From Phaeovulum vinaykumarii (GTDB lineage Bacteria; Pseudomonadota; Alphaproteobacteria; Rhodobacterales; Rhodobacteraceae): a DNA stretch of 64,000 nt. Below are positions 47,745 to 56,554 of this stretch, piece after piece. A model generated the notes under the pieces. That model was given only the letters and a program-made list of their open reading frames with translations, was not told the origin of the DNA and searched no databases. Location: the NCBI RefSeq assembly GCF_900156695.1, contig NZ_FTOM01000003.1, forward strand, positions 1-64,000, in the 5' to 3' direction. The stretch's first letter is position 1, and each line of letters begins with the position of its first letter. The translations under genes and the position numbers were made by a program.

Positions 47745-47969
47745 GTTGGCCCGCCTAGGTTTCAATTGTTCGGCCACGCTCGAACCGAGGCCATATCTTG
47801 GTGGTGTGCGACTATAGCCGCGCAAGCTCTGGGCTGCAACGCCTCGCGCCCGCCCGCGCGCGCTCGCGCATCACGCGCCCGCACGCGCCGCGCGCAAAGC
47901 AGAGCCCGTGCCAACACCCCATGCCCAAGGCGCATGGCCGATTTCAGGGCCGATTGCGGGGCCGTTCGT

Positions 47970-48149
47970 TCAAGGGCGCGGCGGGCGGGGCGGGCGGTCG
48001 AGCTGCGCCCAGTCGGGCCAGAGCCCCAGCGCCTCGATCCCCCACAGGCCAAAGACCAGCGCCACCACGACCAGCACCAGTTTCACCCGCGCCGCCGAGG
48101 GCGGGTGGCGCGCCCAGCGGGCCATGCGCAGAAGCCAGGTCAGGTTCAT
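47970..48149 (-). CDS. small single-pass membrane protein
   Basis: 59 residues: a basic, tryptophan-containing start (MNLTWLLRMARWARHPPS), one hydrophobic helix (VKLVLVVVALVFGLWGIEAL) and a proline-rich C-terminus. The ATG overlaps the mug stop as ATGA, so it is translated as the third gene of the hpt-mug unit. Such short coupled genes are easily missed. The pattern resembles small membrane proteins I associate with Rhodobacterales, but no function is known to me. Confidence 0.7.
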   Translation of the reverse strand: MNLTWLLRMARWARHPPSAARVKLVLVVVALVFGLWGIEALGLWPDWAQLDRPPRPPRP

Positions 48150-48673
48150 CGCCGTTCCTCCCGACGCAGGGCCAACCAGGCGCCCAGTTCCGCCCAGGGG
48201 GCGTCACGGAAATGCCGCCGCGCCAGCCCCGAAGGCGAGGGCAGCACGAAGACCGCCACATCGGACAGGGGCCCGGCGGACAGGGGCCCGGCAAGCGCAT
48301 CGCCACGCCCCGCCACGACCCGCCGCCCCAGCGCCAGCCGCGCTGCCGTCAGCGAGGTGAAGGCCACCGCACCGGGGCGCAGGTGCTCCAGATGGGCCCG
48401 CAGCCGCTCGGGGCGCCAGGCGCCGGGCGGGATCTCGGCATCCTGACCCGCCACGCCCTTCTCGGCCAGATCCGTCAGCCCCAGCCCGAGGCCGGGCATC
48501 AGGTGATCCTCGGCCGGGGACAGCCGGCGCGGGGTGATCGCATGCGCTTCAAGAAGTGCCCAGAAGCGATTGCCAGGATTGGCATAATAATGCCCGCGCG
48601 CAGCCGACATCCGCCCCGGCGCCGTGCCGCAGAAGATCACATCCAGCCCCGGCGCCAGCAGGTCGGGCAGCAT
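48146..48673 (-). CDS. mug: mismatch-specific uracil-DNA glycosylase (Mug/TDG family)
   Basis: 175 residues of the uracil-DNA glycosylase superfamily. The first active-site motif is FCGTAPGRMSA, followed by the family landmark YANPGNRFW, and the C-terminal loop is LPSPSGLARR, which inserts into the mismatch. It removes uracil or ethenocytosine opposite guanine. The start shares bases with the hpt stop (TGATG) and the stop overlaps the small membrane gene. Confidence 0.88.
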   Translation of the reverse strand: MLPDLLAPGLDVIFCGTAPGRMSAARGHYYANPGNRFWALLEAHAITPRRLSPAEDHLMPGLGLGLTDLAEKGVAGQDAEIPPGAWRPERLRAHLEHLRPGAVAFTSLTAARLALGRRVVAGRGDALAGPLSAGPLSDVAVFVLPSPSGLARRHFRDAPWAELGAWLALRREERR

Positions 48674-49212
48674 CAGTCCAGGAACCGGACCTTGCCGATA
48701 TGCGGCAGGTTGCGGTTGCGCTGGGCAAAGTCGATGCCATAGCCCACGACAAATTCATCGGGGATCTCGAAGCCCGTCCAGGTGGCACGGATCTCGACCT
48801 CGCGCCGCGAGGGCTTGTCGAGAAGGGCGATGGTCTCGAGGCGGCGGGGCTTGCGCGCCTCGAGGAGCTTGAGCACATGGCTCAGCGTGAAGCCGGTGTC
48901 GACGATATCCTCGACGACCAGCACGTCGCGCCCCTCGATGCCGGAGCGCAGATCCTTGAGGATGCGCACCTCGCGCGTGCTCTCGGTGGCGTTGCCATAG
49001 CTCGAGGCCTCGAGGAAATCGACCTCGACCGGCAGCGGCAATTCCCGCACCAGATCGGCGATGAACACGAACGAGCCGCGCAGAAGCCCCACCACGACCA
49101 GCTTGTCGGTGTCGGCAAATTCGGCGGTGATCTCGCGCGCCAGCGCCTCGATCCGCGCCGCGATGGCCTTGGCTGAGATCAGTTCGTCGATGACATAGGC
49201 ACGATCCGGCAT
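48673..49212 (-). CDS. hpt: hypoxanthine phosphoribosyltransferase
   Basis: 179 residues. The PRPP-binding loop [11 protein letters not shown] and the purine-site segment [19 protein letters not shown] are present. It converts hypoxanthine (and probably guanine) to the nucleotide. It heads a three-gene unit with mug and the small membrane protein and is divergent from the COQ10-like gene. It provides the salvage alternative to oxidation by the XdhABC system encoded 30 kb away. Confidence 0.94.
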   Translation of the reverse strand: MPDRAYVIDELISAKAIAARIEALAREITAEFADTDKLVVVGLLRGSFVFIADLVRELPLPVEVDFLEASSYGNATESTREVRILKDLRSGIEGRDVLVVEDIVDTGFTLSHVLKLLEARKPRRLETIALLDKPSRREVEIRATWTGFEIPDEFVVGYGIDFAQRNRNLPHIGKVRFLD

Positions 49213-49299
49213 TTTCGCCCCCTTGATTTCCGCCCCTCTTTTAGCCCAAAGAGTCGCGCGCCGTCACCCGCTCCTGCGTCACAGCCCGGAAGGAATGCC

Positions 49300-49755
49300 A
49301 TGCCCCGGCACGAGGAAGACCGCATCATGCCGTATTCGGCCCAGCAGATGTATGATCTGGTGGCCGACGTGGCCCGTTACCCCGAGTTCCTGCCCTGGAA
49401 CGCGGCGGCGCGCATCCGCTCGATCCGCCCGCGCGAGGATGGCGCCCGGATCATGGAGGCCGATCTGGTGATCTCGTTCAAGGTGTTCCGCGAACGCTTT
49501 GGCAGCAGGGTCACACTCTGGCCCGAGAAGAAGCTGATCGAGACCGAATATCTGGATGGGCCCTTCCGCTATCTCAAGAGCGCCTGGCAGTTCACCGACC
49601 GCCCCGGCGGCGGCTGCGACGTGGCCTTCTTCGTCGATTTCGAATTCCGTAACCTCATGATGCAAAAGGTGATCGGGGTCGTCTTCGACGAGGCGATGCG
49701 GCGCATCGTGCGCGCCTTCGAGACCCGCGCCGAACAGCTTTACGGCCGCCCCTGA
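49300..49755 (+). CDS. COQ10/RatA-like START-domain protein
   Basis: 151 residues of the polyketide cyclase/START-like fold. SAQQMYDLVADVARYPEFLPW is the family N-terminal signature and VFDEAMRRIVRAFETRAEQL the long C-terminal helix that closes the lipid cavity. Homologues bind ubiquinone (COQ10) or, in some annotations, act as the RatA toxin; the former is more likely for an alphaproteobacterial single gene without a RatB partner. It is divergent from hpt with 87 bases between. Confidence 0.85.
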   Translation: MPRHEEDRIMPYSAQQMYDLVADVARYPEFLPWNAAARIRSIRPREDGARIMEADLVISFKVFRERFGSRVTLWPEKKLIETEYLDGPFRYLKSAWQFTDRPGGGCDVAFFVDFEFRNLMMQKVIGVVFDEAMRRIVRAFETRAEQLYGRP

Positions 49756-49924
49756 CGGGGCAAGGCCAGGGCCGCGGCCACAGGTGTTGCACAGATCACG
49801 CAGGCGCGTGACCAACGCGCGACACCCCGCCTGCGCCCGATTGACCGGCACCGCCCCGCAGCGCCATTCTGCCGCCCTGAGCGCGGGCCGACAAACGATC
49901 CCGCGCCGCGGCATCTTTCGAGGC

Positions 49925-50200
49925 ATGGGCAGTCACATCATGGCAACGGCCACCAAGGCGTTCCACAGCGCAAGCGGCGTGGATTTTCTGGGATTGCGCG
50001 CAGCGCGCAGCGGCGACGGACTTGAAATCGTCTATGACGACGGCGTGGCGCGCCGCATGGTCTGGCGCGTGCGCGCGGGCGCCAGCGAAGGACAGCTGGC
50101 CGATGCGCTGGCGCGGGCGGTCAACGGACCGCGCGTCGTGCCCGCGCTCTACACCGAATTGCGCCGCCGCGCGATCGCGGTCGAAGCCGTCTGCCGCTGA
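49925..50200 (+). CDS. small hypothetical protein
   Basis: 91 residues from an ATG at 49925, or 86 from the ATG at 49940; GAGG lies one base before the first, so the second may be used. The core FLGLRAARSGDGLEIVYDDG followed by VARRMVWRVRAG reads like a compact beta-rich protein with a helical end. There are no membrane segments and no motif I recognise. It lies between a COQ10-like gene and a convergent decarboxylase. Base use by codon position looks like coding DNA. Confidence 0.45.
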   Translation: MGSHIMATATKAFHSASGVDFLGLRAARSGDGLEIVYDDGVARRMVWRVRAGASEGQLADALARAVNGPRVVPALYTELRRRAIAVEAVCR

Positions 50201-50263
50201 CCCGTCGCACGGGGCCCCTGCACCGGCCCCGCGCGCACATCACCGCGGGACCGGCGCGCGTTC

Positions 50264-51640
50264 TCAGAGAAGCTCCTCGACCACGCGGGCGATCATGGCC
50301 ACATCCTCGGCCGTGGTCGCATAGGGGCCCACCTGCACGCGGATCACATAACGGCCGCGGTGGCGCGTCTGGGTCAGGTAGATGCGCCCGTCGGCGTTGA
50401 TCCGTGTCAGCAGCGCCTCGGTCGCGGCCTCGCTCGCCAGCGCGAAGCTGAACAGCGACAGCGACGGCGGCGTCACGATCTCGACACCCGGCAGCCGCGC
50501 CAGATCCTGCGCCGCGGCCTCGGCCCAGGCGACATGGTTGCGCAGCCGCGCCCGCAGCCCCTCAAGCCCCTCGGCCCGAAGCAGGAACCACAGCTTCAGC
50601 GCCCGGAAGCGCCGACCCAGCGGCACGGTCCATTCGTTGAAATTGGTGATCTCGTCCTGGCCCGGCGTCTCGAGGTAGCTGGGCCGCAGCCCCAGCGTGC
50701 GGATCTGCGGGCCGGGATCGGCCAGGAACTGGATCGAGCAGTCGAATTGCGCGCCCAGCCATTTATGCGGGTTCATCACCACGGAATCGGCGCGCTCGGC
50801 CCCGGCCCAGAGCGGGCGGAACTCGGGGCAGATCATGGCGCTTCCGGCCCAGGCGGCATCGACATGGCTCATCAGCCCCTCGGCGCGGGCCAGGTCCACG
50901 ATCTCGCCCACCCGGTCAAAGGCACCGACCCCGGTGCCGCCGGCGCAGACGACCACGCCCGCGGGCAAGGCCCCCGCCGCGCGATCGGCGGCAATGGCGG
51001 CGGCCAGCGCCTGGGCCTGCATGGCGCCGCCGGCATCGGTGGGGATGCGCACCAGGTTCGACTGGCCGATCCCGGCCACGCGCACCGCCTTGTCGACCGA
51101 GGAATGGACCTGATCCGAGGCATAGATCCGCACCCTTGGTCCGCCGGACAGCCCGTCCTCGAGCCCCGCCCATCCCAGCGCGCGTTCGCGCATCGTCAGC
51201 ACCGCCGACAGGGTGGCGGTGGTGGCGCTGTCGTGGATCACGCCGCGGCGCTGCTCAAGCCCCAGCGCCTGCGCCATCCAGGCGACCATGACCTCTTCCA
51301 TCTCGGTGGCGATGGGCGCGGTCTGCCACAGCATCGCCTGCGCCGCGATCGCATTGACCAGCTGTTCGGCCAACATCGAGGCCGGCGCGGCATTGGCCGG
51401 GAAATAGGCAAAGAAGCGCGGGTGCTGCCAATGGGTCAGCCCCTCGGGCACGAGATCGAGGAAATCCGACCAGATCGCCTCCATCGGCTCGGGGCCTTCC
51501 GGGGGCGCGGCGGGCAGGCGCGCGGCCAGCGTGCCGGGCGCGATATCGGGGCGCACCGGGCGCGCGCGCAGCCCGGCGTGATAGGCATGCGCCCAGTCGG
51601 CGGCGCGTTTCGACCAGTCGCGCAGATCGTCATGGTTCAT
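50264..51640 (-). CDS. PLP-dependent group II amino acid decarboxylase
   Basis: 458 residues from the ATG at 51640 with GGAGGG ahead. The aromatic-amino-acid decarboxylase fold is shown by the substrate-site WQHPRFFAYFPANAAP, the PLP aspartate region HVDAAWAGSAMICPE and the Schiff-base lysine in NPHKWLGAQFDCS. Substrate cannot be read directly; aromatic amino acids are typical of close relatives. It is divergent from an Lrp-type regulator, and a LysE exporter follows that regulator, so the three may form an amine or amino acid module. Confidence 0.88.
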   Translation of the reverse strand: MNHDDLRDWSKRAADWAHAYHAGLRARPVRPDIAPGTLAARLPAAPPEGPEPMEAIWSDFLDLVPEGLTHWQHPRFFAYFPANAAPASMLAEQLVNAIAAQAMLWQTAPIATEMEEVMVAWMAQALGLEQRRGVIHDSATTATLSAVLTMRERALGWAGLEDGLSGGPRVRIYASDQVHSSVDKAVRVAGIGQSNLVRIPTDAGGAMQAQALAAAIAADRAAGALPAGVVVCAGGTGVGAFDRVGEIVDLARAEGLMSHVDAAWAGSAMICPEFRPLWAGAERADSVVMNPHKWLGAQFDCSIQFLADPGPQIRTLGLRPSYLETPGQDEITNFNEWTVPLGRRFRALKLWFLLRAEGLEGLRARLRNHVAWAEAAAQDLARLPGVEIVTPPSLSLFSFALASEAATEALLTRINADGRIYLTQTRHRGRYVIRVQVGPYATTAEDVAMIARVVEELL

Positions 51641-51719
51641 GGCAAGACCCTCCTGGGCGGCATAGGGCCATGCGGCGAGGGCCAAGGCAAGGCGGCCGAT
51701 TGGCCCTTGCTGGACGCAA

Positions 51720-51777
51720 CTAATTCCGTCATTCTTGCGAAAATACTAGACTCAGGCCGCAGATATGACGGAATTAG
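51720..51777. repeat. perfect 13-bp inverted repeat overlapping the lrp start
   Basis: CTAATTCCGTCAT at 51720-51732 is matched exactly by ATGACGGAATTAG at 51765-51777, 32 bases apart. The right arm contains the ATG of the regulator gene. The spacer is AT-rich and holds ATTCTTGCGAAAAT. It could be a pair of operator half-sites for the Lrp protein, or an mRNA stem that hides the start codon if transcription begins before 51720. Confidence 0.85.
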
Positions 51778-52223
51778 ACGACGCAGACCGCATGATTGTC
51801 GAAGCCCTCAGCCTTGACGCGCGTCAATCGCTGGCGGCGCTCGGGGCGCGCGCGGGACTCTCGGCCTCGGCGGTGAACGAACGGCTGCGCCGGCTTCTGG
51901 CGCGCGGCACGATCCGGGCGCTGAGCGTGGATGCCGACCCCGCGGCGATGGGCTGTCCGGTGACGGGCTTTGTCTTCGTCGAGCTGGCCACGGGCGGCAA
52001 CGAGGCCGCCTTTCGGGACATCATGCGCGAAAGCCCGGAGGTGACCGCCTGCCACCATGTCACCGGGCCCTGGTCCTATCTGGTGCAGATCCGGGTGGCC
52101 GATCTCGACGCGGTCGAGACCTTCCTGGCCGGGCTCAAGGCGGGCGGGCAGATCGCACGTTCGGAAACCCTGCTGGCGCTGTCGGCGGTGGTCGATCCGC
52201 CGTTCCGGCCAAGGGGGGTGTGA
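51765..52223 (+). CDS. Lrp/AsnC-family transcriptional regulator
   Basis: 152 residues. An N-terminal helix-turn-helix (LGARAGLSASAVNERLRRLL, about 27-46) is followed by the RAM/AsnC ligand domain with ACHHVTGPWSYLVQIRVAD. It is placed to control the divergent decarboxylase and the LysE gene that overlaps its stop (TGATG). The ribosome site is weak and the start codon lies inside a perfect inverted repeat, which suggests autoregulation. Confidence 0.92.
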   Translation: MTELDDADRMIVEALSLDARQSLAALGARAGLSASAVNERLRRLLARGTIRALSVDADPAAMGCPVTGFVFVELATGGNEAAFRDIMRESPEVTACHHVTGPWSYLVQIRVADLDAVETFLAGLKAGGQIARSETLLALSAVVDPPFRPRGV

Positions 52224-52858
52224 TGCTGTTTCTCAAGGCGGTGCTGATGGGGCTGGCGATCGCGGCGCCGCTGGGGCCGATCGGGGCGCTGTGCATCCAG
52301 CGCACGCTGGCGCGCGGGCTCTGGGCGGGGGTGGCCGGCGGGCTGGGCACGGCGCTGGCGGATGCGCTTTATGCCAGCCTGGCGGCGGCGGGATTTGCGG
52401 CCTTCGCGGCGGCGCTGGCGCGGATCGAGCTGCCGCTGGGCCTACTGGGGGGCGCCTTCCTGATCTGGCTGGGCGGACGCGGCTGGCCCCGCGGCACGCC
52501 CGCGCCGCGCGCCGTGGACGCCGGGCAAGACCGGACGCCGGGCCTTCTGGCCACGACCGCCACCACCTTTGCGCTGACGCTGGCCAACCCGGCCACGATC
52601 CTGTCCTTTGCCGCGATCTTCGCGGGGCTGGGTCTGGCGCGGCAGGCCGATGCCGTCTCGGCGGCGCTGGTCGTGGCCGGGGTCTTTGCCGGGTCGATGG
52701 CCTGGTGGCTGCTGCTGTCGGGGCTGGTGGCCGCGCTCCACCACCGGCTGCCGGGGGGATTTGCGCTGTGGGTGGCGCGGATCTCGTCGCTGATGATGGC
52801 GGGGTTCGGGGTCTGGGCGCTGGCCCGCGCGCTGGGAGGGCTGATCCTGCGGGGCTGA
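52223..52858 (+). CDS. LysE-family amino acid exporter
   Basis: 211 residues, six hydrophobic segments, with the LysE/RhtB start GLAIAAPLGPIGALCIQRTL. The ATG at 52223 shares bases with the lrp stop; a GTG one codon earlier is a weaker choice. Such proteins export amino acids from the cytoplasm using the proton gradient. Lrp-type regulators commonly control them when their substrate accumulates. Confidence 0.9.
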   Translation: MLFLKAVLMGLAIAAPLGPIGALCIQRTLARGLWAGVAGGLGTALADALYASLAAAGFAAFAAALARIELPLGLLGGAFLIWLGGRGWPRGTPAPRAVDAGQDRTPGLLATTATTFALTLANPATILSFAAIFAGLGLARQADAVSAALVVAGVFAGSMAWWLLLSGLVAALHHRLPGGFALWVARISSLMMAGFGVWALARALGGLILRG

Positions 52859-52883
52859 GCCGCGGGCGGGCAGCCGCCCCCGC

Positions 52884-53501
52884 TCAGGCGTCGGCCGCGA
52901 TCAGCCCCAGCCCGCGCAGATAGATGCCGATCCCGCTTTCCAGAAGATCCTCGGGCGCGAAGGGCGCGCGCTTGCCCGCGCCGGGGCGGGCATAAAGCTC
53001 GACCACGCCATGCGCCAGCGCCCAGACATGGGCGGCAAACATCGCCGCGGGCGGGCGCCGGTCCGCGGCGATATGTTCCGACAATCGGTGCGCCGCAGCC
53101 AGCATCACCGCTTCGGCGCGTTCGGCCGCAGGCGCCAGCGGCGCGGTCATGGCCGGGGCCAGACCGGATTCGAACATCGCCATGTAATGGCCCGGAAACT
53201 TGCGCGCAAAGGCAAGATAGGCGCGCCCCACCGCCCCCAGAGCCGACAGCGCGCTGGGCTGGCCGTCGTTCCAGGCATGCTCCATCAGATCGGCGAAGAT
53301 CGCATAGCCCTGGCGCGCGCATTCCACGATCAGGTCATCGCGCCCGGCGAAATGACGATAGACGGCGGCCGGCGTCACCCCGGCCAGCTTGGCGGCCTCG
53401 GACAGGGTGAAACCCTGCGGGCCCTTGGTCTCGATCAGCCGCAGCGCCGCTTCGACCAGCGCCTGGCGCAGGTTGCCGTGGTGATATCCCGCCTTGGCCA
53501 T
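52884..53501 (-). CDS. TetR-family transcriptional regulator
   Basis: 205 residues. The DNA-binding domain has FTLSEAAKLAGVTPAAVYRHF at about 31-51. The C-terminal ligand domain is helical and contains a WALAHGVVELYA stretch typical of one TetR subgroup. It starts seven bases after the ppk2 stop on the same strand, so it is in one transcript with the polyphosphate kinase. What it senses is unknown. Confidence 0.9.
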   Translation of the reverse strand: MAKAGYHHGNLRQALVEAALRLIETKGPQGFTLSEAAKLAGVTPAAVYRHFAGRDDLIVECARQGYAIFADLMEHAWNDGQPSALSALGAVGRAYLAFARKFPGHYMAMFESGLAPAMTAPLAPAAERAEAVMLAAAHRLSEHIAADRRPPAAMFAAHVWALAHGVVELYARPGAGKRAPFAPEDLLESGIGIYLRGLGLIAADA

Positions 53502-53508
53502 CGCGCCG

Positions 53509-54393
53509 CTAGAGCCCCATCATGCCGATGCCGCCCGCGATCGCCGGGTCGGGCGCCCCGATCACATCCGCGTCCTTGCCGGCATAATCGAGCGCGCCCA
53601 GCACCACCTGGATCGCCGCGATCCGCGCGCGGTGCTTGTCGTCCGAGCGGATGACATGCCAGCGCGCCTCGGGCGTGTCGCTGACCGACAGCGTTTCGTG
53701 GATGGCCGCGGTATAGGCATCCCAGCGGGCCAGCCCCTCGACGTCGATATGCGACAGTTTCCATTGCTTGAGCGGGTCGCGCTCGCGGTCCAGAAAGCGG
53801 CGCAGCTGTTCGGCCCGGCTGACCTCGAGCCAGAGCTTGACGAGGGTGATCCCCTCATCGACCAGCATCTTCTCGAAATCGGGAAGCTGGGCGAAGAAAT
53901 GCCGCCGCTGATGGGGCGTGCAGAAGCCGAAGACATGCTCGACCACGCCGCGGTTGTACCACGACCGGTCAAAGAGCGCGATCTCGCCCGCCGCGGGCAG
54001 CCAATCGACATAGCGCTGGAAATACCATTGCCCGGCCTCGCGGTCGGTCGGCTTGGGCAGGGCCACGATATAGGCCGAGCGCGGGTTGAGGTTGCGCCGC
54101 ACCGTCTCGATGGCGCCGCCCTTGCCGGCGGCGTCGCGCCCCTCGAACAGGATCATCAGCCGCTGGCCGTTCTCGCGCAGCGCCCACATCATCTTGACCA
54201 GCTCGACCTGAAGCGGGGCCAGAAGCGTCTCGGCCTGCTTGCGCGTGAGCTCGCGCGGATAGGGGTAATCCGGGGCCAGGATGTCGTTCTTGCCGGCCGC
54301 GGCGATGGCGGCGCGCATCTCCGGCGGGGCGGTGTCATGCAGATAGCGGGTGATGGCGCCTTCGAAGGGGCGGGGGGGCAGGTCGGTGCTCAT
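53509..54393 (-). CDS. ppk2: polyphosphate kinase 2
   Basis: 294 residues, one PPK2 domain. Walker A is GRDAAGKG at 85-92, Walker B-type [17 protein letters not shown] follows, and the lid region contains [10 protein letters not shown]. It transfers phosphate between polyphosphate and nucleotides. Single-domain enzymes of this length are class I and tend to work on ADP or GDP. It is co-transcribed with the downstream tetR. Confidence 0.92.
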   Translation of the reverse strand: MSTDLPPRPFEGAITRYLHDTAPPEMRAAIAAAGKNDILAPDYPYPRELTRKQAETLLAPLQVELVKMMWALRENGQRLMILFEGRDAAGKGGAIETVRRNLNPRSAYIVALPKPTDREAGQWYFQRYVDWLPAAGEIALFDRSWYNRGVVEHVFGFCTPHQRRHFFAQLPDFEKMLVDEGITLVKLWLEVSRAEQLRRFLDRERDPLKQWKLSHIDVEGLARWDAYTAAIHETLSVSDTPEARWHVIRSDDKHRARIAAIQVVLGALDYAGKDADVIGAPDPAIAGGIGMMGL

Positions 54394-54494
54394 GGGGCCT
54401 CGTGGGTCGGTCCGGGCAGTATGGCGGCAGGGCCCCGAAAGGGCCAGAGGCCAGGAGACAAAGGAGGGGGGGACGAAGGGGAGGGGACGCGGGC

Positions 54495-55523
54495 TCAGCC
54501 GTCGGGGATGCGCCCGGCCGCGCGGCGCACGGCGGCGGCCACGGCCTCGGGGGCGACATGGTGGGGCATATGCCCGACCCCCGGCAATTCGCGCAGATGC
54601 GCGGCAGGCAGCAGACGGGCAAGCGGGCGGGCATGGATCGCGGGCGGCACGATCACATCGGCGGTGCCGTGGACCATCTCGACCGGCAGATCGAGCCCGC
54701 CATAGCCCTGCGCCATCGCCCGCAGATGCGGCTTCAGCCCGTTGACCTGGCGCGCGTTCATGTGCTGGACGGAAGCGCGCGTGCTCAGCCGCACCCCCAG
54801 ATGCGCGCCATAGCCCGGCGGCACGGCCTGGGGCGCGAAGACGCTGGCCAGCGCGGCCTCGATCTGCGCGCGCCCGGCGTAGGCGGCCACCATCGGCGCC
54901 AGCACATGCCGCCCCAGCCCCGAGGCCATCAGCGGATAGAGCGGGCCCAGACCGCCCGGCCAGGGCATCGCCGCAGCCGACACGAGAACCAGCGCCGACG
55001 CGGCGACGGACGCGGCCACGGATGGCGGCAGGGATGGGGGCAAAGGCGGGGTAGGCGGGGCGGGTGGGGCCGCGTCGCCCGCCCCGCGCGTGGCCAGCGC
55101 CCAGGCCAGCGCCACCGCGCCCCCATAGGAATGCCCCAGCACGATCGGCGCGCGCAGATCCAGCGCCGCGGCCGCCGCCATCAGCCGGCCCGCCTGCGCC
55201 TGCGGCGCGACCATCTCCGCCCCGCCGGTCGAATGCCCCAGCCCCGGCCGGTCGAACAGAACCACGCGGAAATCGCGCGCCAGATCCTGGGCCAGCCCCA
55301 GCGTGAAATCCTCGAGATTGCCGCTGGCGCCGTGGATCATCACCAGATCGCGCCCGCCCGAGCCCAGCACCCGCGCATGGACCCGCCCGCCCGCGACCGC
55401 GATCATCTGCCCGCGCGGAGGGTGGTCGGTCTCGGCGCGGCGGGCATGTCGGCGCGCCCGCGCCCAGGTCACCGAGGCCCCGAGCGCCGCCGTCAATCCG
55501 GTCAGGGCAAGTTCAACGGCCAA
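54495..55523 (-). CDS. alpha/beta hydrolase with N-terminal membrane helix
   Basis: 342 residues if translated from a TTG at 55523 that lies within the last codons of metA; no ATG gives the N-terminal helix ([18 protein letters not shown]). The hydrolase fold shows the oxyanion segment [12 protein letters not shown], nucleophile GHSYGG and a C-terminal histidine in GVGHMPHH. A Pro/Ala/Ser-rich low-complexity stretch lies just after the nucleophile strand and may be a flexible lid. The substrate is unknown. The coupling with metA is clear; a role in methionine synthesis is not established. Confidence 0.75.
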   Translation of the reverse strand: MAVELALTGLTAALGASVTWARARRHARRAETDHPPRGQMIAVAGGRVHARVLGSGGRDLVMIHGASGNLEDFTLGLAQDLARDFRVVLFDRPGLGHSTGGAEMVAPQAQAGRLMAAAAALDLRAPIVLGHSYGGAVALAWALATRGAGDAAPPAPPTPPLPPSLPPSVAASVAASALVLVSAAAMPWPGGLGPLYPLMASGLGRHVLAPMVAAYAGRAQIEAALASVFAPQAVPPGYGAHLGVRLSTRASVQHMNARQVNGLKPHLRAMAQGYGGLDLPVEMVHGTADVIVPPAIHARPLARLLPAAHLRELPGVGHMPHHVAPEAVAAAVRRAAGRIPDG

Positions 55524-56433
55524 TGAGGTCCATCTCGAAGGGGGTGGTCTGGTAGATCTCGTTGATCCAGTTGCCATAGAGCAGATGCGCATGGCTGCGC
55601 CAGCGGTTGAGCGGCCGGCGCGTGGGATCGTCGTCGGGGAAGTAATTGCAGGGCACGACGACGGGCTTGCCGGCCTGAAGATCGCGCTCGTATTCCTCGG
55701 CCAGCGTGCCGCGGTCATATTCGAAATGGTTGAAGACATAGAGCGCGCGGTGGCAGGCATCCTCGACCAGGCAGGGTCCGACCCGGCGCGAGGACAACAG
55801 GATGCGCAGCCCCGCGGCCTCGATCTCGGGGGCGCGCATCTCGGTCCAGCGGCTGACCGGGATCAGCAGCTCGTCCGAGAAGCCGCGCAGATAGGGCGAG
55901 GCATGCGCCAGATTGCGGTGGCGGAAGCAGCCGAAGGCCTTGGCCGGCAGGATATGCTTGGGCACGCGGTGGAAATGCCACGCCATCGCCATGCCGCCCC
56001 AGCAGACGCCGAAGGTCGAATGCACATGCGTCTGCGTCCAGTCGAAGACGCGCTGCAATTCGTCCCAATAGGTGACCTCGTGGAATTCCAGATGCTCGAT
56101 CGGCGCGCCGGTCACGATCAGCCCGTCGAACTTGTCGCCCGAGGCCTCGACCTCGGCGAAGGGCCGGTAGAAGGCCTCCATGTGCTCGGCCGCGGTGTGC
56201 TTGGGCTGATGCTCGGTCATGCGGATCAGCTGGAAGTCGATCTGGAGCGGCGTGGCCCCGATCAGCCGGGCAAACTGGTTCTCGGTCTGGATCTTCTTGG
56301 GCATCAGGTTGAGAAGCCCGATGCGCAAGGGCCGGATATCCTGCGCCGCCGCCCGGCCGGGGCTCATGACCATTACCCCCTCCTCGCGGAGGATGTCATA
56401 AGCGGGCAGGTTCTCGGGCAGGGTGATCGGCAT
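55513..56433 (-). CDS. metA: homoserine O-acyltransferase, probably acetyl-CoA specific
   Basis: 306 residues of the MetA family. The catalytic cysteine is C144 in GVCWGGMAM. At the position equivalent to Gly111 of E. coli MetA, which sets the acyl donor, this protein has Glu (E113 in GAPIEHLEF), the residue linked to acetyl-CoA use. It catalyses the first committed step of methionine synthesis. I looked in the upstream 120 bases for a SAM-II riboswitch and found none. AAGGAT precedes the ATG. Confidence 0.93.
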   Translation of the reverse strand: MPITLPENLPAYDILREEGVMVMSPGRAAAQDIRPLRIGLLNLMPKKIQTENQFARLIGATPLQIDFQLIRMTEHQPKHTAAEHMEAFYRPFAEVEASGDKFDGLIVTGAPIEHLEFHEVTYWDELQRVFDWTQTHVHSTFGVCWGGMAMAWHFHRVPKHILPAKAFGCFRHRNLAHASPYLRGFSDELLIPVSRWTEMRAPEIEAAGLRILLSSRRVGPCLVEDACHRALYVFNHFEYDRGTLAEEYERDLQAGKPVVVPCNYFPDDDPTRRPLNRWRSHAHLLYGNWINEIYQTTPFEMDLIGR

Positions 56434-56554
56434 CCGTATATCCTTCGGCAGGAAGATAGGCGGCGGGGAGATCCCCGCAAGGGGCGCCGCGAAACGCGAC
56501 GCGAAAGGGACGGGCAGGCGGCAGGCGCGGCACAGCGCGCGGCGGGGCGGCCCT

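Noticed and set aside
56434-56554. SAM-II or SAM/SAH riboswitch upstream of metA
   Set aside because: The conserved pseudoknot core of SAM-II is absent and no comparable structure was seen; only GC-rich sequence and the ribosome site.
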